From Okapia johnstoni (taxonomy: Eukaryota > Chordata > Mammalia > Artiodactyla > Giraffidae): a DNA stretch of 64,000 nt. Numbering within the stretch: position 1 is the first letter of the stretch; each line of letters begins with the position of its first letter. Made by a program: the position numbers and the translations under genes. This document shows, one piece after another, positions 37,901-41,648 of the stretch. Where the stretch lies: assembly GCA_024291935.2 (NCBI GenBank), contig CM044306.1, positions 19,725,001-19,789,000 of the forward strand. Direction: 5' to 3'. Under the pieces are notes generated by a model. It was not told the origin of the DNA. It did not search any database and worked only from the letters and a program-made list of their open reading frames with translations.

Positions 37901-40681
37901 GGGGACATATTGGTCACTAGATAATGCTGCGGAATAGGGTAACAACTCCAAAAATCTCAGTGGCTCCTGGGGCCGAGTCATGTTTAGAAATCAAAGGGAA
38001 CAAGAGAAGAAGAAGCGGCAGCTGCTTGGGGCCCCACAGGGACAGTTCAGGGTCCGTGGCTCCACAGCTCCAGAAACCTCAGGGAGTCAGTCACTCCGCT
38101 GACCTAAGTGGGGTGTATGACTTAATTAATACAAGAGGATCCTGCATTCATCCCAGCATCCCCATGCTGGGCCAGTGCACGGTGAGTCCAGAGGTGGCTG
38201 GATGGCAAAGACTGAACTGGAGACAGTGGTTTCTGCTGAAGGACATTCCATCTGGGCCTCACAGAACTTGGGCCAGCCACCTCCAGCTCCCGGGCAGATG
38301 GTGCACGCACCGCACACGGCACCTTGCCTAGCTAGCGTCAGGCCTGTGCTGCCATGCCCAGTCTTCGGGTGCCTTCCTTCCTGGAGTCCATCCTGACTTT
38401 GTGTGTCTTGGCCAAGGGAGGAGGTCACTGTGGTATTGGGACTTGGCACCCAGTCCGTCTCGCTCCCCTGCTGATGGGACCACCTAGTATGGGTCTCTGA
38501 ACTGAGAGTTCATCTACACTCATTGCAGGTCCAGAGGGTTTCTTGGAATTTCAGGGGTGCTTTGCTGCCCCACTGCCAACATGTGCTTACTTAGTTAAAA
38601 ACTAAGAACTTTGTAGAACTTGGTTATATCTTGACTAGGTTGCTGATGAGGAGTGTGGCTAGTGGTTAGAACCTCAGACTTCCCGTTGGAAGGTGCGTGC
38701 TGCTTTTGGGGATTTTTTGTTTGTTGTTTTGGCTGTGCTGCTCGGCCTGAGATTTTAGTTCCCTGACCAGGGATTGAACCTGGGCCCCCGGCAGTGAAAG
38801 CACAGAGTTCTAACCACTGGACCACCAGGGAAGTCCTGCACCCTGCTGCTTGACCCTGTAGGATCCACGGCTAATTTATCCAACCTCTCCACATCTCAGG
38901 TGGTTTTGAGGCTCAAATATGGGAGGACATTAGAAACCTTAAACCTCACAGCAGTGGATATGAGATGTACAGCTGTGTCTACCTGTGACACAAGCAAGAA
39001 CACGTCCCTTTTTTTTTTGGCCTGTGTCATGTAAGGTCTTAGTTTCTCCACGAGGGATCAAACCCATGCCCCTTGCAGTGGAAGTGCGGTGTCTTAACCA
39101 CTGGACAACCAGGAAAGTCCCAGGAACATGTCTTTTAACAGCCATGTCAGAGTGTTTCCTCTTAACTTTGGATCACTTCCTAGATCAACAACCCAGATAT
39201 GCGCGTGCAGATCCTCAAAGATTATGTCAGACAGCACTTCCCTGCCACTCCACTGCTCGACTACGCGCTGGAAGTAGAGAAGATTACCACCTCCAAGGTA
39301 AAAGAAAATGTTCCTAATTCCCAAGTCAGGGTTTTGGGTGAATTTCTTGGAGAAAATGACTGCCAAGTCACAGTTTGATTGTGCAGCTAAAAGCAAACGC
39401 GGTTTTCTGAAAGATTTTTGTTTCTGTTGCTTAACTAAGTTGACACATACTCAGTGTCAACGAGAGTCCTCTGCTAGACCTTAGAAGTCAAGACAGTTTC
39501 TCCTGTAAACTGGGATGTGTTGGTGGAGGTTTTTAAATAGTGGTCAGGAATTCATAGTAGTAGTTTTAGTAGTAATAGTGGCACATCATGTGGAACAAAA
39601 AGGAGTAATAATGAGAAATGCATTGAATTTTTTTTTTTTTTTTTTTTGCCTTCCCAGAAACCAAACCTTATCCTGAATGTAGACGGTTTAATTGGAGTTG
39701 CATTTGTAGACATGCTTAGACACTGTGGGTCCTTCACTCGGTGAGCTTGCAGCTATTTTCTTCCTCCTAACGTTTATTGATTTTTCTCGGTGAGTCCTCC
39801 CAACTCCAAGAGCAATGCATGTTCATTAGGGAGCATTAAGAATTGCCTCTACGCCTACCACCCAGAACACCCTCCCTTTACTAATGAGAGTCCAAAGAGA
39901 GCTAGCTTCTCATTCCTGGGCAGAAATTATAGTGTCTGTGGGGAGGAGTGCAGTCATGTGAGCCATTCGAAAACTACAAGTGAATTGTGTGTTGCAGGGA
40001 GGAGGCTGATGAATATATTGACATTGGAGCCCTCAACGGCATCTTTGTGCTGGGAAGGAGTATGGGCTTCATTGGTAAGTTGGTAGTAAGAGTTCTGTTT
40101 GGTTTTGGTTTTTGTTTGTTTGTTTTACCCCATGGTTCAGGTATACCACTTACCTATGTGGCCAGTTTCTTTCTTTCTTTTTTTTTCTTTTTTGGGCTGT
40201 CCTGCACAGCTTGCAAGATCTTAGTTCCTCAAGCTGGGTCACACCTGGGTCCTAACCACTGGACCACCAGAGAATTCCCCAGGCCAGTTTCTATCAGAGA
40301 GATGTCACATTGTCTTGATCATTGTTCCTAATTCTTCCTTTCTTTAACTTCCGCTTTATCTTTGTTCCTTTGTTCTTGGAAATGAGCTTGATTGCTAGTC
40401 TAGGAAAACAGAATGAAATCCAACAGTTCCTTTTACCAATGCAGACATCCACCTTTGGGATGGATCTAGATGTACTTTCCCATTTTTTGTATGTATTAGT
40501 AAGATTTCCCTTCCTTTTCTTGTCTCCCTCACCAAAATTCAACACTCACCAGCTCTTAACAAAAAGATGCGTTTGCTCTATTTTAGGACACTATCTTGAT
40601 CAGAAGAGGCTGAAGCAGGGGCTCTACCGTCACCCATGGGATGATATTTCATATGTTCTTCCGGAACACATGAGCATGTAA
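3309..40681 (+). CDS. ACLY: ATP-citrate synthase (ATP-citrate lyase), 28 coding exons
   Basis: This cytosolic homotetramer converts citrate, CoA and ATP to acetyl-CoA, oxaloacetate, ADP and phosphate, feeding fatty-acid and sterol synthesis and protein acetylation. Joining the 28 exons gives 3306 nt: 1101 codons plus TAA, the length of the human long isoform, with no stop or phase break. Domains in order: ATP-grasp N-terminus (about 1-200), citrate-binding region with the GGSIANFT loop (341-348) and Arg379, phospho-linker with Thr447, Ser451 and Ser455 (known kinase sites), CoA-binding Rossmann fold (from about 487), the ligase domain with catalytic His760 in FGHAGACAN, and the C-terminal citrate-synthase-like lyase domain (about 836-1101). 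The start is the ATG before [10 protein letters not shown]. Ten residues (477-486) are encoded by a 30-nt cassette exon that is skipped in a known shorter isoform. All introns are GT-AG. Confidence 0.97.
3640..3850 (+). repeat. MIR-like ancient SINE remnant
   Basis: Contains ATGTGGCCTGGGGCAGGCCA, CACCTCTCTTGAGTTTTAG, CATCTATCAAATGGGCA and the terminal GCATTTGGTAAATGCTCAGT, in the order of MIR. Confidence 0.75.
4564..4691 (+). mobile_element. CHR-type SINE abutting ACLY exon 3
   Basis: GGAAATTCCCTGGTAGTCCA head, GGGTTCAATTCCTGG box, GGCTCAGCCAAAACAC tail. Probable target duplication ACAAACC (4557-4563 and 4692-4698). Its tail ends 16-23 nt before the exon 3 acceptor. Confidence 0.85.
4715..4837 (+). 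CDS. ACLY: ACLY exon 3
   Basis: Residues 54-94 ([14 protein letters not shown] to GQEAT), 41 codons, phase 0 at both ends, acceptor TTGCAG and donor GTGAGT. It carries the lysine- and arginine-rich ATP-grasp segment. A SINE ends about 16-23 nt upstream of the acceptor. Confidence 0.97.
5060..5185 (+). mobile_element. CHR-type SINE
   Basis: GGGACTTCTGTGGTGGTCCA head, TTTGATCCCTGGTCGGGGAA middle, with a longer 3' part (GAGCCTGAGCC) before it fades. Confidence 0.82.
5753..5901 (-). mobile_element. U6-L1 chimeric retrocopy
   Basis: On the minus strand a near-complete U6 snRNA copy (5799-5901) is joined to about 46 bp of an L1 3' end (TTAGCCCCCAACTAAAATAA...) and an A-tail (plus-strand T-run from 5753). 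The unit is flanked by an exact 10-bp direct repeat AGCTCTTCTT (5743-5752 and 5902-5911). This is the signature of L1-mediated integration after a template switch from L1 RNA to U6 RNA. Confidence 0.85.
5799..5901 (-). pseudogene. U6 spliceosomal RNA pseudogene
   Basis: The 5' end GTGCTCGCTTCGGCAGCACA, the GTATCGTT, ATGGCCCCTGCGCAAGGATG and GAAGCGTTCCATA segments are present. Against U6 I see one substitution (ACGAA to ACTAA on the plus strand), a 2-nt deletion near GAGAAGATTAG and a 1-nt deletion in the TTGGAAC region. No TATA or PSE-like element lies upstream on the minus strand, so it is judged non-functional. Confidence 0.88.
6838..6900 (+). CDS. ACLY: ACLY exon 4
   Basis: Residues 95-115 ([11 protein letters not shown] to PHTQ), 21 codons, phase 0 at both ends, acceptor CCATAG and donor GTATGT. 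Confidence 0.96.
7352..7542 (+). CDS. ACLY: ACLY exon 5
   Basis: Residues 116-178 plus two bases of codon 179 ([15 protein letters not shown] to EDKK). The acceptor reads CGTAAG, an uncommon AAG; this choice is needed for the 1101-residue total. Donor GTTGAG. Part of the ATP-grasp fold. Confidence 0.93.
8003..8082 (+). CDS. ACLY: ACLY exon 6
   Basis: Completes Glu179 and encodes through residue 205 ([15 protein letters not shown] to EINPL), leaving one base. EINPL is a conserved metal/nucleotide-site element of the succinyl-CoA-synthetase-like ATP-grasp fold. Acceptor CTCTAG, donor GTAACT. Confidence 0.96.
9046..9176 (+). CDS. ACLY: ACLY exon 7
   Basis: Completes Val206 and encodes through residue 249 ([16 protein letters not shown] to REAYPE), phase 0 at its end. 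Acceptor TTAAAG, donor [20 protein letters not shown] is the conserved end of the ATP-binding domain. Confidence 0.97.
9944..10062 (+). CDS. ACLY: ACLY exon 8
   Basis: Residues 250-288 plus two bases ([12 protein letters not shown] to ASVVY). The glycine-rich MVAGGGAS loop is visible. Acceptor CCCCAG, donor GTGACC. Confidence 0.97.
10405..10618 (+). mobile_element. Bov-tA SINE
   Basis: TTCCCTGGTGGCTCAGCGGT head, GGGTTTGATCCCTGGGTCGG, CCACTCCAGTATTCTTGGCT and GGCAGGCTACAGTCCATGAG in the order of Bov-tA. Confidence 0.92.
10870..11006 (+). CDS. ACLY: ACLY exon 9
   Basis: Residues 289-334 plus one base ([16 protein letters not shown] to EKHPD). It begins the citrate-binding region. Acceptor TGGCAG, donor GTGAGA. 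A C-rich run (10798-10817) lies about 50 nt upstream. Confidence 0.97.
11691..11752 (+). CDS. ACLY: ACLY exon 10 (citrate-binding loop)
   Basis: Residues 335-355, reading [20 protein letters not shown] then K. It contains Asn346 and Thr348, known to contact citrate. Acceptor ATCCAG, donor GTAACC, phase 0 at its end. Confidence 0.97.
12387..12552 (+). mobile_element. CHR-type SINE
   Basis: GAGACTTCGCTGGCAGTCCA head, GATCAATCCCTGGTCGGGGA middle, ending in a poly-A run (about 12538-12550). Confidence 0.85.
13111..13348 (+). mobile_element. BovB LINE 3'-end fragment
   Basis: Matches the 3' end of the larger BovB at 62800-63015 in this window: CCACCTGATG, GAAGACCCTGATGCTGGGA, ATGAGTTTGAGCAAA, TTGGCGTGCTGCAG, CAGACACGACTTAGTGACTG. 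It is 5'-truncated. Confidence 0.88.
13531..13656 (-). mobile_element. CHR-type SINE (reverse)
   Basis: Reverse-oriented: T-rich tail, GGGACTGGACCTGGGCCCC, TCCTAACAACGGGACCACCA. Exact 12-bp target duplication AGCAGCCCTGGG (13519-13530 and 13657-13668). Confidence 0.92.
13753..13870 (+). CDS. ACLY: ACLY exon 11
   Basis: Residues 356-394 plus one base ([16 protein letters not shown] to LRVMGEV). Arg379 in [10 protein letters not shown] is a known citrate ligand. Acceptor TTCTAG, donor GTAAGA. Confidence 0.97.
14075..14560 (+). repeat. Ancient mammalian repeat, family not assigned
   Basis: Shares phrases with 15250-15545 and 43675-45420: CCGGCCCTGTGCTGAGCCCTGG, GCCTCTGTGAGAGG, TTTGAGCAGAAATCTGAGGA, AAGGGCAGGTCCCGAGGCCCT. 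This order recurs in old interspersed elements of mammals. I cannot name the family with certainty. Confidence 0.45.
14967..15002 (+). repeat. G-rich quadruplex-type run
   Basis: GGG-ATA-GGGGGG-A-GGGGG-A-GGGGG-A-GGGG-T-GGG: more than four G-tracts with one- to three-base loops, on the transcribed (non-template) strand of ACLY. Confidence 0.8.
15250..15545 (+). repeat. Ancient mammalian repeat, family not assigned
   Basis: GGGAGGGCCTTTCTCAGAAGGTGACACTTGAGCTGAG, then AGGAGCAGGGCAGAGCCCTGG, in the same order as the related stretches at 14075 and 44250. Old and diverged. Confidence 0.45.
15771..15925 (+). CDS. ACLY: ACLY exon 12
   Basis: Completes Gly395 and encodes through Ser446 ([17 protein letters not shown] to NASGSTS). 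Acceptor TCACAG, donor GTAGGT, phase 0 at its end. It ends at the flexible linker before the phosphorylation cluster. Confidence 0.97.
16105..16265 (+). repeat. MIR-like ancient SINE remnant
   Basis: TCAGACCCGAGTTCAAATCCTG box, CTTCAGTTTGCTTGTCTATA, CTATCTCAGAGGATTATTAG, in the order of MIR. Confidence 0.65.
16394..16484 (+). CDS. ACLY: ACLY exon 13 (regulatory phospho-linker)
   Basis: Residues 447-476 plus one base ([14 protein letters not shown] to KPAMPQ). Thr447, Ser451 and Ser455 fall exactly where the known GSK3 (Thr447, Ser451) and PKA/AKT (Ser455) sites are in the human enzyme. Acceptor CCCCAG, donor GTAACT. Confidence 0.97.
17497..17526 (+). CDS. ACLY: ACLY exon 14 (30-nt alternative cassette exon)
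   Basis: Encodes [10 protein letters not shown] (residues 477-486). It begins and ends in the same phase (after one base), so inclusion or skipping keeps the frame. This matches the ten-residue insertion that separates the two known mammalian ACLY isoforms. Acceptor TGACAG, donor GTAGGA. SPRP places a serine-proline in the linker. Confidence 0.93.
17527..19060 (+). other. ACLY intron 14, repeat-poor part
   Basis: I see no exon, tRNA-like element or recognisable SINE in this part of the intron. It is GC-moderate, with a short TG run near 18077-18090. It includes two long open frames without protein resemblance. Confidence 0.5.
19079..19298 (-). mobile_element. CHR-type SINE, longer form (reverse)
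   Basis: Ends CTTAACCACTGAACCACTAG then GGAAGCTCCC, with the extended body (TTGTGGTGCATGGGCTCTGG). Exact 10-bp target duplication CTCTTAATTT (19069-19078 and 19299-19308). Confidence 0.88.
19720..19912 (+). mobile_element. L1 3'-end fragment with TG/TA microsatellite
   Basis: CAACAAGGTCCTACTGTATA, GCACAGGGAACTATATTCAA, then CACTTTGCTATACAGCAGAA and AACATTGTAAATCAACTATG are typical of an artiodactyl L1 3' UTR. A (TG)n(TA)n tract (about 19797-19832) replaces the middle. Confidence 0.78.
19913..20075 (+). mobile_element. CHR-type SINE
   Basis: GGGACTTCTCTGGTGGTTCC head, AGATTCAATACCTGGACAGG middle, ending in a C-rich then A-rich tail. It directly follows the L1 tail. Confidence 0.83.
20146..20404 (+). 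mobile_element. CHR-type SINE, long form
   Basis: GGACTTCCCTGATGGTCCAG head, extended body with CCTAGAGCTTATGCACCATG and ACTAGAGAAAGCCTGCACTC, poly-A tail. Target duplication TTGATCA (20139-20145 and 20405-20411). Confidence 0.9.
20694..20835 (+). CDS. ACLY: ACLY exon 15 (start of CoA-binding domain)
   Basis: Residues 487-533 plus two bases ([17 protein letters not shown] to AAMVYPF). It starts the CoA-binding Rossmann-type domain. The acceptor ACCAG joins in frame either to the cassette exon 14 or directly to exon 13. Donor GTGAGT. Confidence 0.97.
21119..21287 (+). CDS. ACLY: ACLY exon 16
   Basis: Completes Thr534 and encodes through Gln590 ([15 protein letters not shown] to METMNYTQ). 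It includes the lysine region whose acetylation is reported in the human enzyme (540, 546, 554). Acceptor TCACAG, donor GTAGCC. Confidence 0.97.
21600..22230 (+). repeat. Old L1 (L1M-type) 3' remnant
   Basis: TTTAATTTGCATATCTTTGA, TGTGTTGGCCATTTGCATTC, TTATTGATTTGCAAGAGCTC are diverged from mammalian L1 3' UTR. It is interrupted by a BovB/Bov-type fragment near 21897-21968. Confidence 0.6.
21897..21968 (-). mobile_element. BovB/Bov-type fragment (reverse)
   Basis: GTTGTTCAGTTGCTAATTCG, CAACTCTTTGTGACCCCCAT, GACTACAGCATGCGAGGCCT: reverse complement of the BovB 3' end. Confidence 0.75.
22329..22545 (-). mobile_element. hAT-Charlie (MER5A-like) DNA transposon remnant
   Basis: CAGGTTGGTGAACTACAGCC, AAATAAAGTTTTATTGGAAC, CATTTACACATTGTCCATGG, ATAGAAAAGGTTTG match the MER5-type non-autonomous element from one end almost to the other. 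Confidence 0.65.
22967..23071 (+). CDS. ACLY: ACLY exon 17
   Basis: Residues 591-625 ([15 protein letters not shown] to TIIGPAT), 35 codons, phase 0 at both ends. IAEGIPE and IGPAT are conserved CoA-ligase motifs. Acceptor CTCTAG, donor GTGAGT. Confidence 0.97.
23188..23324 (-). mobile_element. CHR-type SINE (reverse)
   Basis: T-rich tail, CAGTGGAAGCACCATGTCCT, AACCAGTGGACCACCAGGGA. Imperfect duplication near CTCCATTGCCAG / GTCCATTTCCAG on the two sides. Confidence 0.87.
23971..24167 (+). CDS. ACLY: ACLY exon 18
   Basis: Residues 626-690 plus two bases ([16 protein letters not shown] to VAIGGD). SRSGGMSNE is a conserved ligase motif. Acceptor GGCAG, donor GTGATC. L1-derived sequence starts within about 10 nt of the donor. 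Confidence 0.97.
24175..24625 (-). mobile_element. L1 3'-UTR fragment (reverse), split by a SINE
   Basis: TTTTTATTTTGTATTGGGAT at the left and, after the nested SINE, CCAGTTAACAATGTTGTGAT, CATTGAGCAGAGTTCATTTG, GATAGATGTGTGTACATGAC: the reverse complement of a ruminant L1 3' region. It begins less than 10 nt from the exon 18 donor. Confidence 0.75.
24210..24416 (+). mobile_element. Bov-tA SINE nested in L1
   Basis: GATGGCTCAAATGGTAAAGA, GGTTCGATCTCTGGTTTGGG, CACTCCAGTTTTCTCACCTG, GGCAGGCTACAGTCCATGGG. 7-bp duplication ATAGCCA (24203-24209 and 24417-24423) of L1 sequence. Confidence 0.9.
24715..25105 (+). repeat. MIR-like remnant split by a Bov-tA
   Basis: GGTTCAAATCCTAG, CCCTCCCTAGACCTCCATCA, GGAGGATTAAATGAGACTAA, GGCCTGGTGCTTTGTAAATA in MIR order, interrupted by the SINE at 24897-25032. 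Confidence 0.65.
24897..25032 (-). mobile_element. Bov-tA SINE (reverse)
   Basis: GTCTGACTCTTGTGACCCCA, TGGACTGTAGCCTGCCAGGC, CAGGCAAGAATACTGAAGTG. Exact 11-bp target duplication TTTGGAGGATT (24886-24896 and 25033-25043). Confidence 0.92.
25118..25238 (+). mobile_element. CHR-type SINE
   Basis: GGGACTTCCCTGGTGGGCCA head, TTCAATCCCTGGTCTGGGAA middle, A-tail. Imperfect duplication around AAGAGTGAAAGGGAG / AAGAGGGAAAGAGAA. Confidence 0.88.
25918..25948. repeat. (TA)n microsatellite
   Basis: Uninterrupted TA dinucleotides, about 15 units. Confidence 0.95.
26475..26990 (+). repeat. Ancient mammalian repeat, family not assigned, split by a SINE
   Basis: ATTATCTATTGCTGTGTTTC, CCAAAACAAAGTGACTTCAA, GGGCAGGCTGCAGGTGGCTG and later GGAACTTATGGACATAT recur widely in mammals as an old interspersed element. 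It is interrupted by the reverse SINE at 26821-26946. Confidence 0.45.
26821..26946 (-). mobile_element. CHR-type SINE (reverse)
   Basis: TTTATTTATTTATTTTGGTC tail, AAGTGGAAGCACCCAGTCTT, AACCACTAGACTGCCAGGGA. Flanks share TGGACAT-ATTTTA wording. Confidence 0.88.
27213..27294 (+). CDS. ACLY: ACLY exon 19
   Basis: Completes Arg691 and encodes through Glu718 ([15 protein letters not shown] to VVLGE). Acceptor CACCAG, donor GTAAGT, phase 0 at its end. Confidence 0.97.
27744..27854 (+). CDS. ACLY: ACLY exon 20
   Basis: Residues 719-755 ([16 protein letters not shown] to CATMFSSE), 37 codons, phase 0 at both ends. GGTEEY is the conserved power-helix-type motif of the succinyl-CoA-synthetase fold. 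Acceptor TGGCAG, donor GTATGG. Confidence 0.97.
28609..28718 (+). mobile_element. CHR-type SINE
   Basis: GGACTTCCCTGGTGATCCAG head and ACTAAGATCCCACAAGCTGT. 11-bp flanking duplication CCTCAGTCCTT / CCTCAGTTCTT (one mismatch). Confidence 0.88.
29225..29560 (+). repeat. MIR-like remnant split by a SINE
   Basis: GAGTTAGATCCTGGTGCATC, GGGGCGAGTCATTTCACCTC, CATTTTCCTGAGCTATAGAA then, after the SINE, TGGCTTAGATAAGAAGGTAA, in MIR order. Confidence 0.6.
29346..29468 (+). mobile_element. CHR-type SINE
   Basis: GGGACTTCCCTGCCGGCCCA head, GTTTGATACCTGGTTGGGGA middle. It is inserted in the MIR-like repeat; GATGATTC wording lies on both sides. Confidence 0.87.
29841..30135 (-). mobile_element. CHR-type SINE, long form (reverse)
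   Basis: TATTTTTGGCTGTGCTGGAT start, GGGCTTCTCATCGCGGCGGC body, GAACCCATGTCTCCTGCAAT box, CTGAGCTGCCTGGGAAGCCC end. Nearly full-length. Confidence 0.88.
30375..30675 (+). mobile_element. CHR-type SINE, long form
   Basis: GGGACTTCCCTGGTGGTACA head, GAGTTCGATCCCTAATCAGG box, CTCTAGAGCCCGTGCTCCTC body, 17-A tail. Nearly full-length. Confidence 0.9.
30733..31150 (-). mobile_element. Bov-tA SINE (reverse), split by a nested SINE
   Basis: TTCACTCAGTCATGTCCGAC, GTAGCCTGCCAGGCTCCTCT, TTGAACCCGGGTCTCCTGCA, GCAGGCAGATTCTT, then after the insertion GCAGGAGGATTCTTAACTGC and GAGCCATCAGAG complete its head. Confidence 0.88.
30926..31126 (-). mobile_element. CHR-type SINE nested in Bov-tA (reverse)
   Basis: TTTTGGCCCGGAGGCATGTG, GGGATCGAACCCTCACCCCC, TTAACCACTGGACCGCCAGG, GAAGTCCCT. 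The host wording GCAGG(C/A)(A/G)GATTCTT occurs on both sides as target duplication. Confidence 0.85.
31466..31590 (+). mobile_element. CHR-type SINE
   Basis: AGGACTTCCCTGGTAGTCCC head, GATCAGGGAACTAAGACCCA, GCATGGCCAAAAATAAATAA tail. Confidence 0.87.
31640..31800 (+). repeat. MIR-like ancient SINE remnant
   Basis: CTGTCTGGTTTAAATGCTGC, CTGTGTGACCTTGGCAAGTT, CTCTGTGCTTCCATTTCC in MIR order. Confidence 0.7.
31817..32035 (+). mobile_element. Bov-tA SINE
   Basis: GGGCTTCCCTCATAGCTCAG head, GATTCGATCCCTGGGTTGGG, GATCCCCTGGAGAAGGAAAT, CATGGACAGAGGAGCCTGGC. It has lost part of CACTCCAG before TATTCTC. Confidence 0.92.
32585..32740 (+). repeat. MIR-like ancient SINE remnant
   Basis: CGTATCCTGGCTCCAGTGCG, CTCTGTGACCTTGAGTAAGC, TCGGTGCCTCAGGTTCTCAC in MIR order. 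Confidence 0.72.
32748..32953 (-). mobile_element. hAT-Charlie (MER1-like) DNA transposon remnant
   Basis: Termini CAAGGGTCCTCAGCC and GGTTGGGGACCACTG (after one A/T loss) are imperfect inverted repeats. GGAAAAATTGACTTCCACGA and CCTGGTGCCAG are family wording. 8-bp flanking duplication ACGTAGAG / ACATAGAG (one mismatch), the hAT size. Confidence 0.75.
33063..33190 (+). CDS. ACLY: ACLY exon 21 (catalytic histidine)
   Basis: Residues 756-797 plus two bases, beginning [15 protein letters not shown]. The histidine is residue 760, the one that becomes phosphorylated during catalysis. The exon follows a 5.2-kb SINE-rich intron; a hAT-Charlie remnant ends 109 nt upstream. Donor GTAAGT. Confidence 0.98.
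33760..33853 (+). CDS. ACLY: ACLY exon 22
   Basis: Completes Gln798 and encodes through Arg829 ([16 protein letters not shown] to MDYSWAR). Acceptor TCCCAG, donor GTAGGT, phase 0 at its end. It leads into the lyase domain. Confidence 0.97.
34150..35130 (+). repeat. Old L1 3' remnant, split by a Bov-tA
   Basis: GAAGAGATGCTCAGCTTCAC, GCGATACCAGTTATCTCTTA, GACACAGCAATTCCTTGTCT, CATATGTTCAAGAATATTTT match mammalian L1 3' ORF2/UTR wording, diverged. Confidence 0.65.
34328..34551 (+). mobile_element. Bov-tA SINE
   Basis: GGGCTTCCCTGGTGGCTCAG head, CGGTAAAGAATCCGCCTGCA, GATCCCCTGGAGGAGGGCAT, GGCGGGCTACAGTCCATAGG. Flanking duplication AGGCTGG (34320-34326 and 34552-34558). Confidence 0.94.
35719..35873 (+). 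CDS. ACLY: ACLY exon 23 (start of citryl-CoA lyase domain)
   Basis: Residues 830-880 plus two bases ([15 protein letters not shown] to LLWFQK). It begins the C-terminal citrate-synthase-like domain. Acceptor GCTCAG, donor GTGAGG. Confidence 0.97.
36587..36728 (-). mobile_element. CHR-type SINE (reverse)
   Basis: TTTTTTATTGTGCTGCACAC, GTCCTAACCACTGGACCACC, AGGGAACTCCC. Exact 9-bp target duplication CAGACTTTG (36578-36586 and 36729-36737). Confidence 0.9.
37162..37312 (+). CDS. ACLY: ACLY exon 24 (lyase active-site region)
   Basis: Completes Arg881 and encodes through Ile931 ([15 protein letters not shown] to GLLTI). It contains [13 protein letters not shown], with the conserved histidine of the citrate-synthase-like site (ADHGPAVS). 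Acceptor CTCCAG, donor GTGAGT. Confidence 0.97.
37508..37651 (+). CDS. ACLY: ACLY exon 25
   Basis: Residues 932-979 ([15 protein letters not shown] to GIGHRVKS), 48 codons, phase 0 at both ends. GDRFGGALD and GIGHRVKS are conserved lyase-domain motifs. Acceptor CCACAG, donor GTGAGT. Confidence 0.97.
37915..38510 (+). repeat. Possible ancient repeat in ACLY intron 25
   Basis: ATGCTGCGGAATAGGGTAAC, CTCAGTGGCTCCTGGGGC resemble the same unassigned mammalian element as at 26475. The remainder is diverged; I see no exon here. Confidence 0.35.
38707..38836 (-). mobile_element. CHR-type SINE (reverse)
   Basis: TTTTGGCTGTGCTGCTCGGC, AGGGATTGAACCTGGGCCCC, TTCTAACCACTGGACCACCA, GGGAAGTCC. Confidence 0.9.
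39007..39121 (-). mobile_element. CHR-type SINE (reverse), near exon 26
   Basis: T-tail, GGGATCAAACCCATGCCCCT, TCTTAACCACTGGACAACCA, GGAAAGTCCC. Flanks AAGAACACGTC / AGGAACATGTC form an imperfect target duplication. Confidence 0.87.
39184..39297 (+). CDS. ACLY: ACLY exon 26
   Basis: Residues 980-1017 ([15 protein letters not shown] to EKITTSK), 38 codons, phase 0 at both ends. A reverse-oriented SINE ends 63 nt upstream. Acceptor CCTAG, donor GTAAAA. Confidence 0.97.
39628..39647 (+). repeat. Poly-T run in the exon 27 acceptor region
   Basis: 20 consecutive T, followed by GCCTTCCCAG and exon 27. It acts as the polypyrimidine tract and is probably length-variable. Confidence 0.92.
39658..39740 (+). 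CDS. ACLY: ACLY exon 27
   Basis: Residues 1018-1044 plus two bases ([17 protein letters not shown] to GSFT). NVDGLIG is a conserved lyase motif. The acceptor GCCTTCCCAG is preceded by a run of 20 T (39628-39647). Donor GTGAGC. Confidence 0.97.
39998..40074 (+). CDS. ACLY: ACLY exon 28
   Basis: Completes Arg1045 and encodes through residue 1070 plus one base ([16 protein letters not shown] to SMGFI). Acceptor TTGCAG, donor GTAAGT. Confidence 0.97.
40171..40281 (-). mobile_element. CHR-type SINE (reverse)
   Basis: Pyrimidine-rich tail, GGGCTGTCCTGCACAGCTTG, TCCTAACCACTGGACCACCA, GAGAATTCCCC. Exact 11-bp target duplication GGCCAGTTTCT (40160-40170 and 40282-40292). Confidence 0.92.
40587..40681 (+). 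CDS. ACLY: ACLY exon 29 (last coding exon)
   Basis: Completes Gly1071 and encodes the C-terminus to LPEHMSM, then TAA at 40679-40681. [17 protein letters not shown] is the conserved tail of the lyase domain. Acceptor TTTTAG. Confidence 0.98.
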
Positions 40682-41555
40682 CAGAGCCAGGAACCCTATT
40701 ACAATAAAGTGATGACGAGAACTCTTCCCCTGGGAAATAGCCGCAGACATCTGGCACTGGAGCTTGCTTAAAGGATGGGCCTGGAGTATAAACAGCCCAG
40801 TGTACAGACATCGAAGACCAACACCCACAGGCTAACACTGTTCAGTCTACACAAAGAAGCTTAATTTTTTTTTTTATAAGCATAGAAATAAGAACCCAAC
40901 CAATACTTGTGACATTTGCTCTGCTATATTTATTATATGGAAGCATCTAAGCACTGTCAGGATAGTGTTCTTCCTCACTGGAGGGTGTTACAATGTTGCT
41001 TTCTTTATTTTTCCATTAGCTTAAAAAAATGTTTTTCCCTTGAAGGAAGGAAATGACACTTTTAAGACCTCAAGATACTTTCCATTTAAAGGACCCCTAC
41101 CCCTAATATCTCATTTTTTCCCTTTTCTTCCTCATATAACCTGAAGAGCATTGTATTAATCTGATTTTTTTTTTTAAGATCTTTTTGTATGTTGTGTGTT
41201 AGGAGTTTGTTTGGTATCCCCCCCGAAATGTTCCCTGTTGCAGACCAGTATCTGCTTGTGTCAGGGGGAATGGGACCACTGCATCCTTAGCCATTGTTAC
41301 AGAGTATGGGGAGTGGTAATTTAAAATGTAAACTTGTAACATACATATGTTTAAAATGGAAGTGCAAAGCAAAAAGCTGTGAAATGTCTTGTGTCTTATG
41401 TTCTCTGTATTTATGCAACTGACTTTTGTCTGTTACTGACTCTTCTCCAGCCAGTTTGCACCTGTAATCCACAAAGATTCCAGGCAGCTGCCACCTCAGT
41501 CTTTCCTCTGCGTTATCATAGTTTGGTTTAAATAAACTATATAGTAACAATGACT
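40682..41555 (+). other. ACLY: ACLY 3' UTR with poly(A) signals
   Basis: Non-coding sequence follows the stop codon, with no SINE. One AATAAA occurs early (40703-40708) and one late (41531-41536), followed by a GT-containing stretch. The late signal is taken as the main end, giving an approximately 0.87-kb 3' UTR; the early one could give a very short 3' UTR. The exact cleavage site is inferred. Confidence 0.7.
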
Positions 41556-41648
41556 ACCATCTCATGTCATCCATATATTCTCATCTGCATTCCTTTGAAA
41601 GGTACTTACTAAGTTTTACTACATGCAGTTTTAAAAATGTTCATCCAT

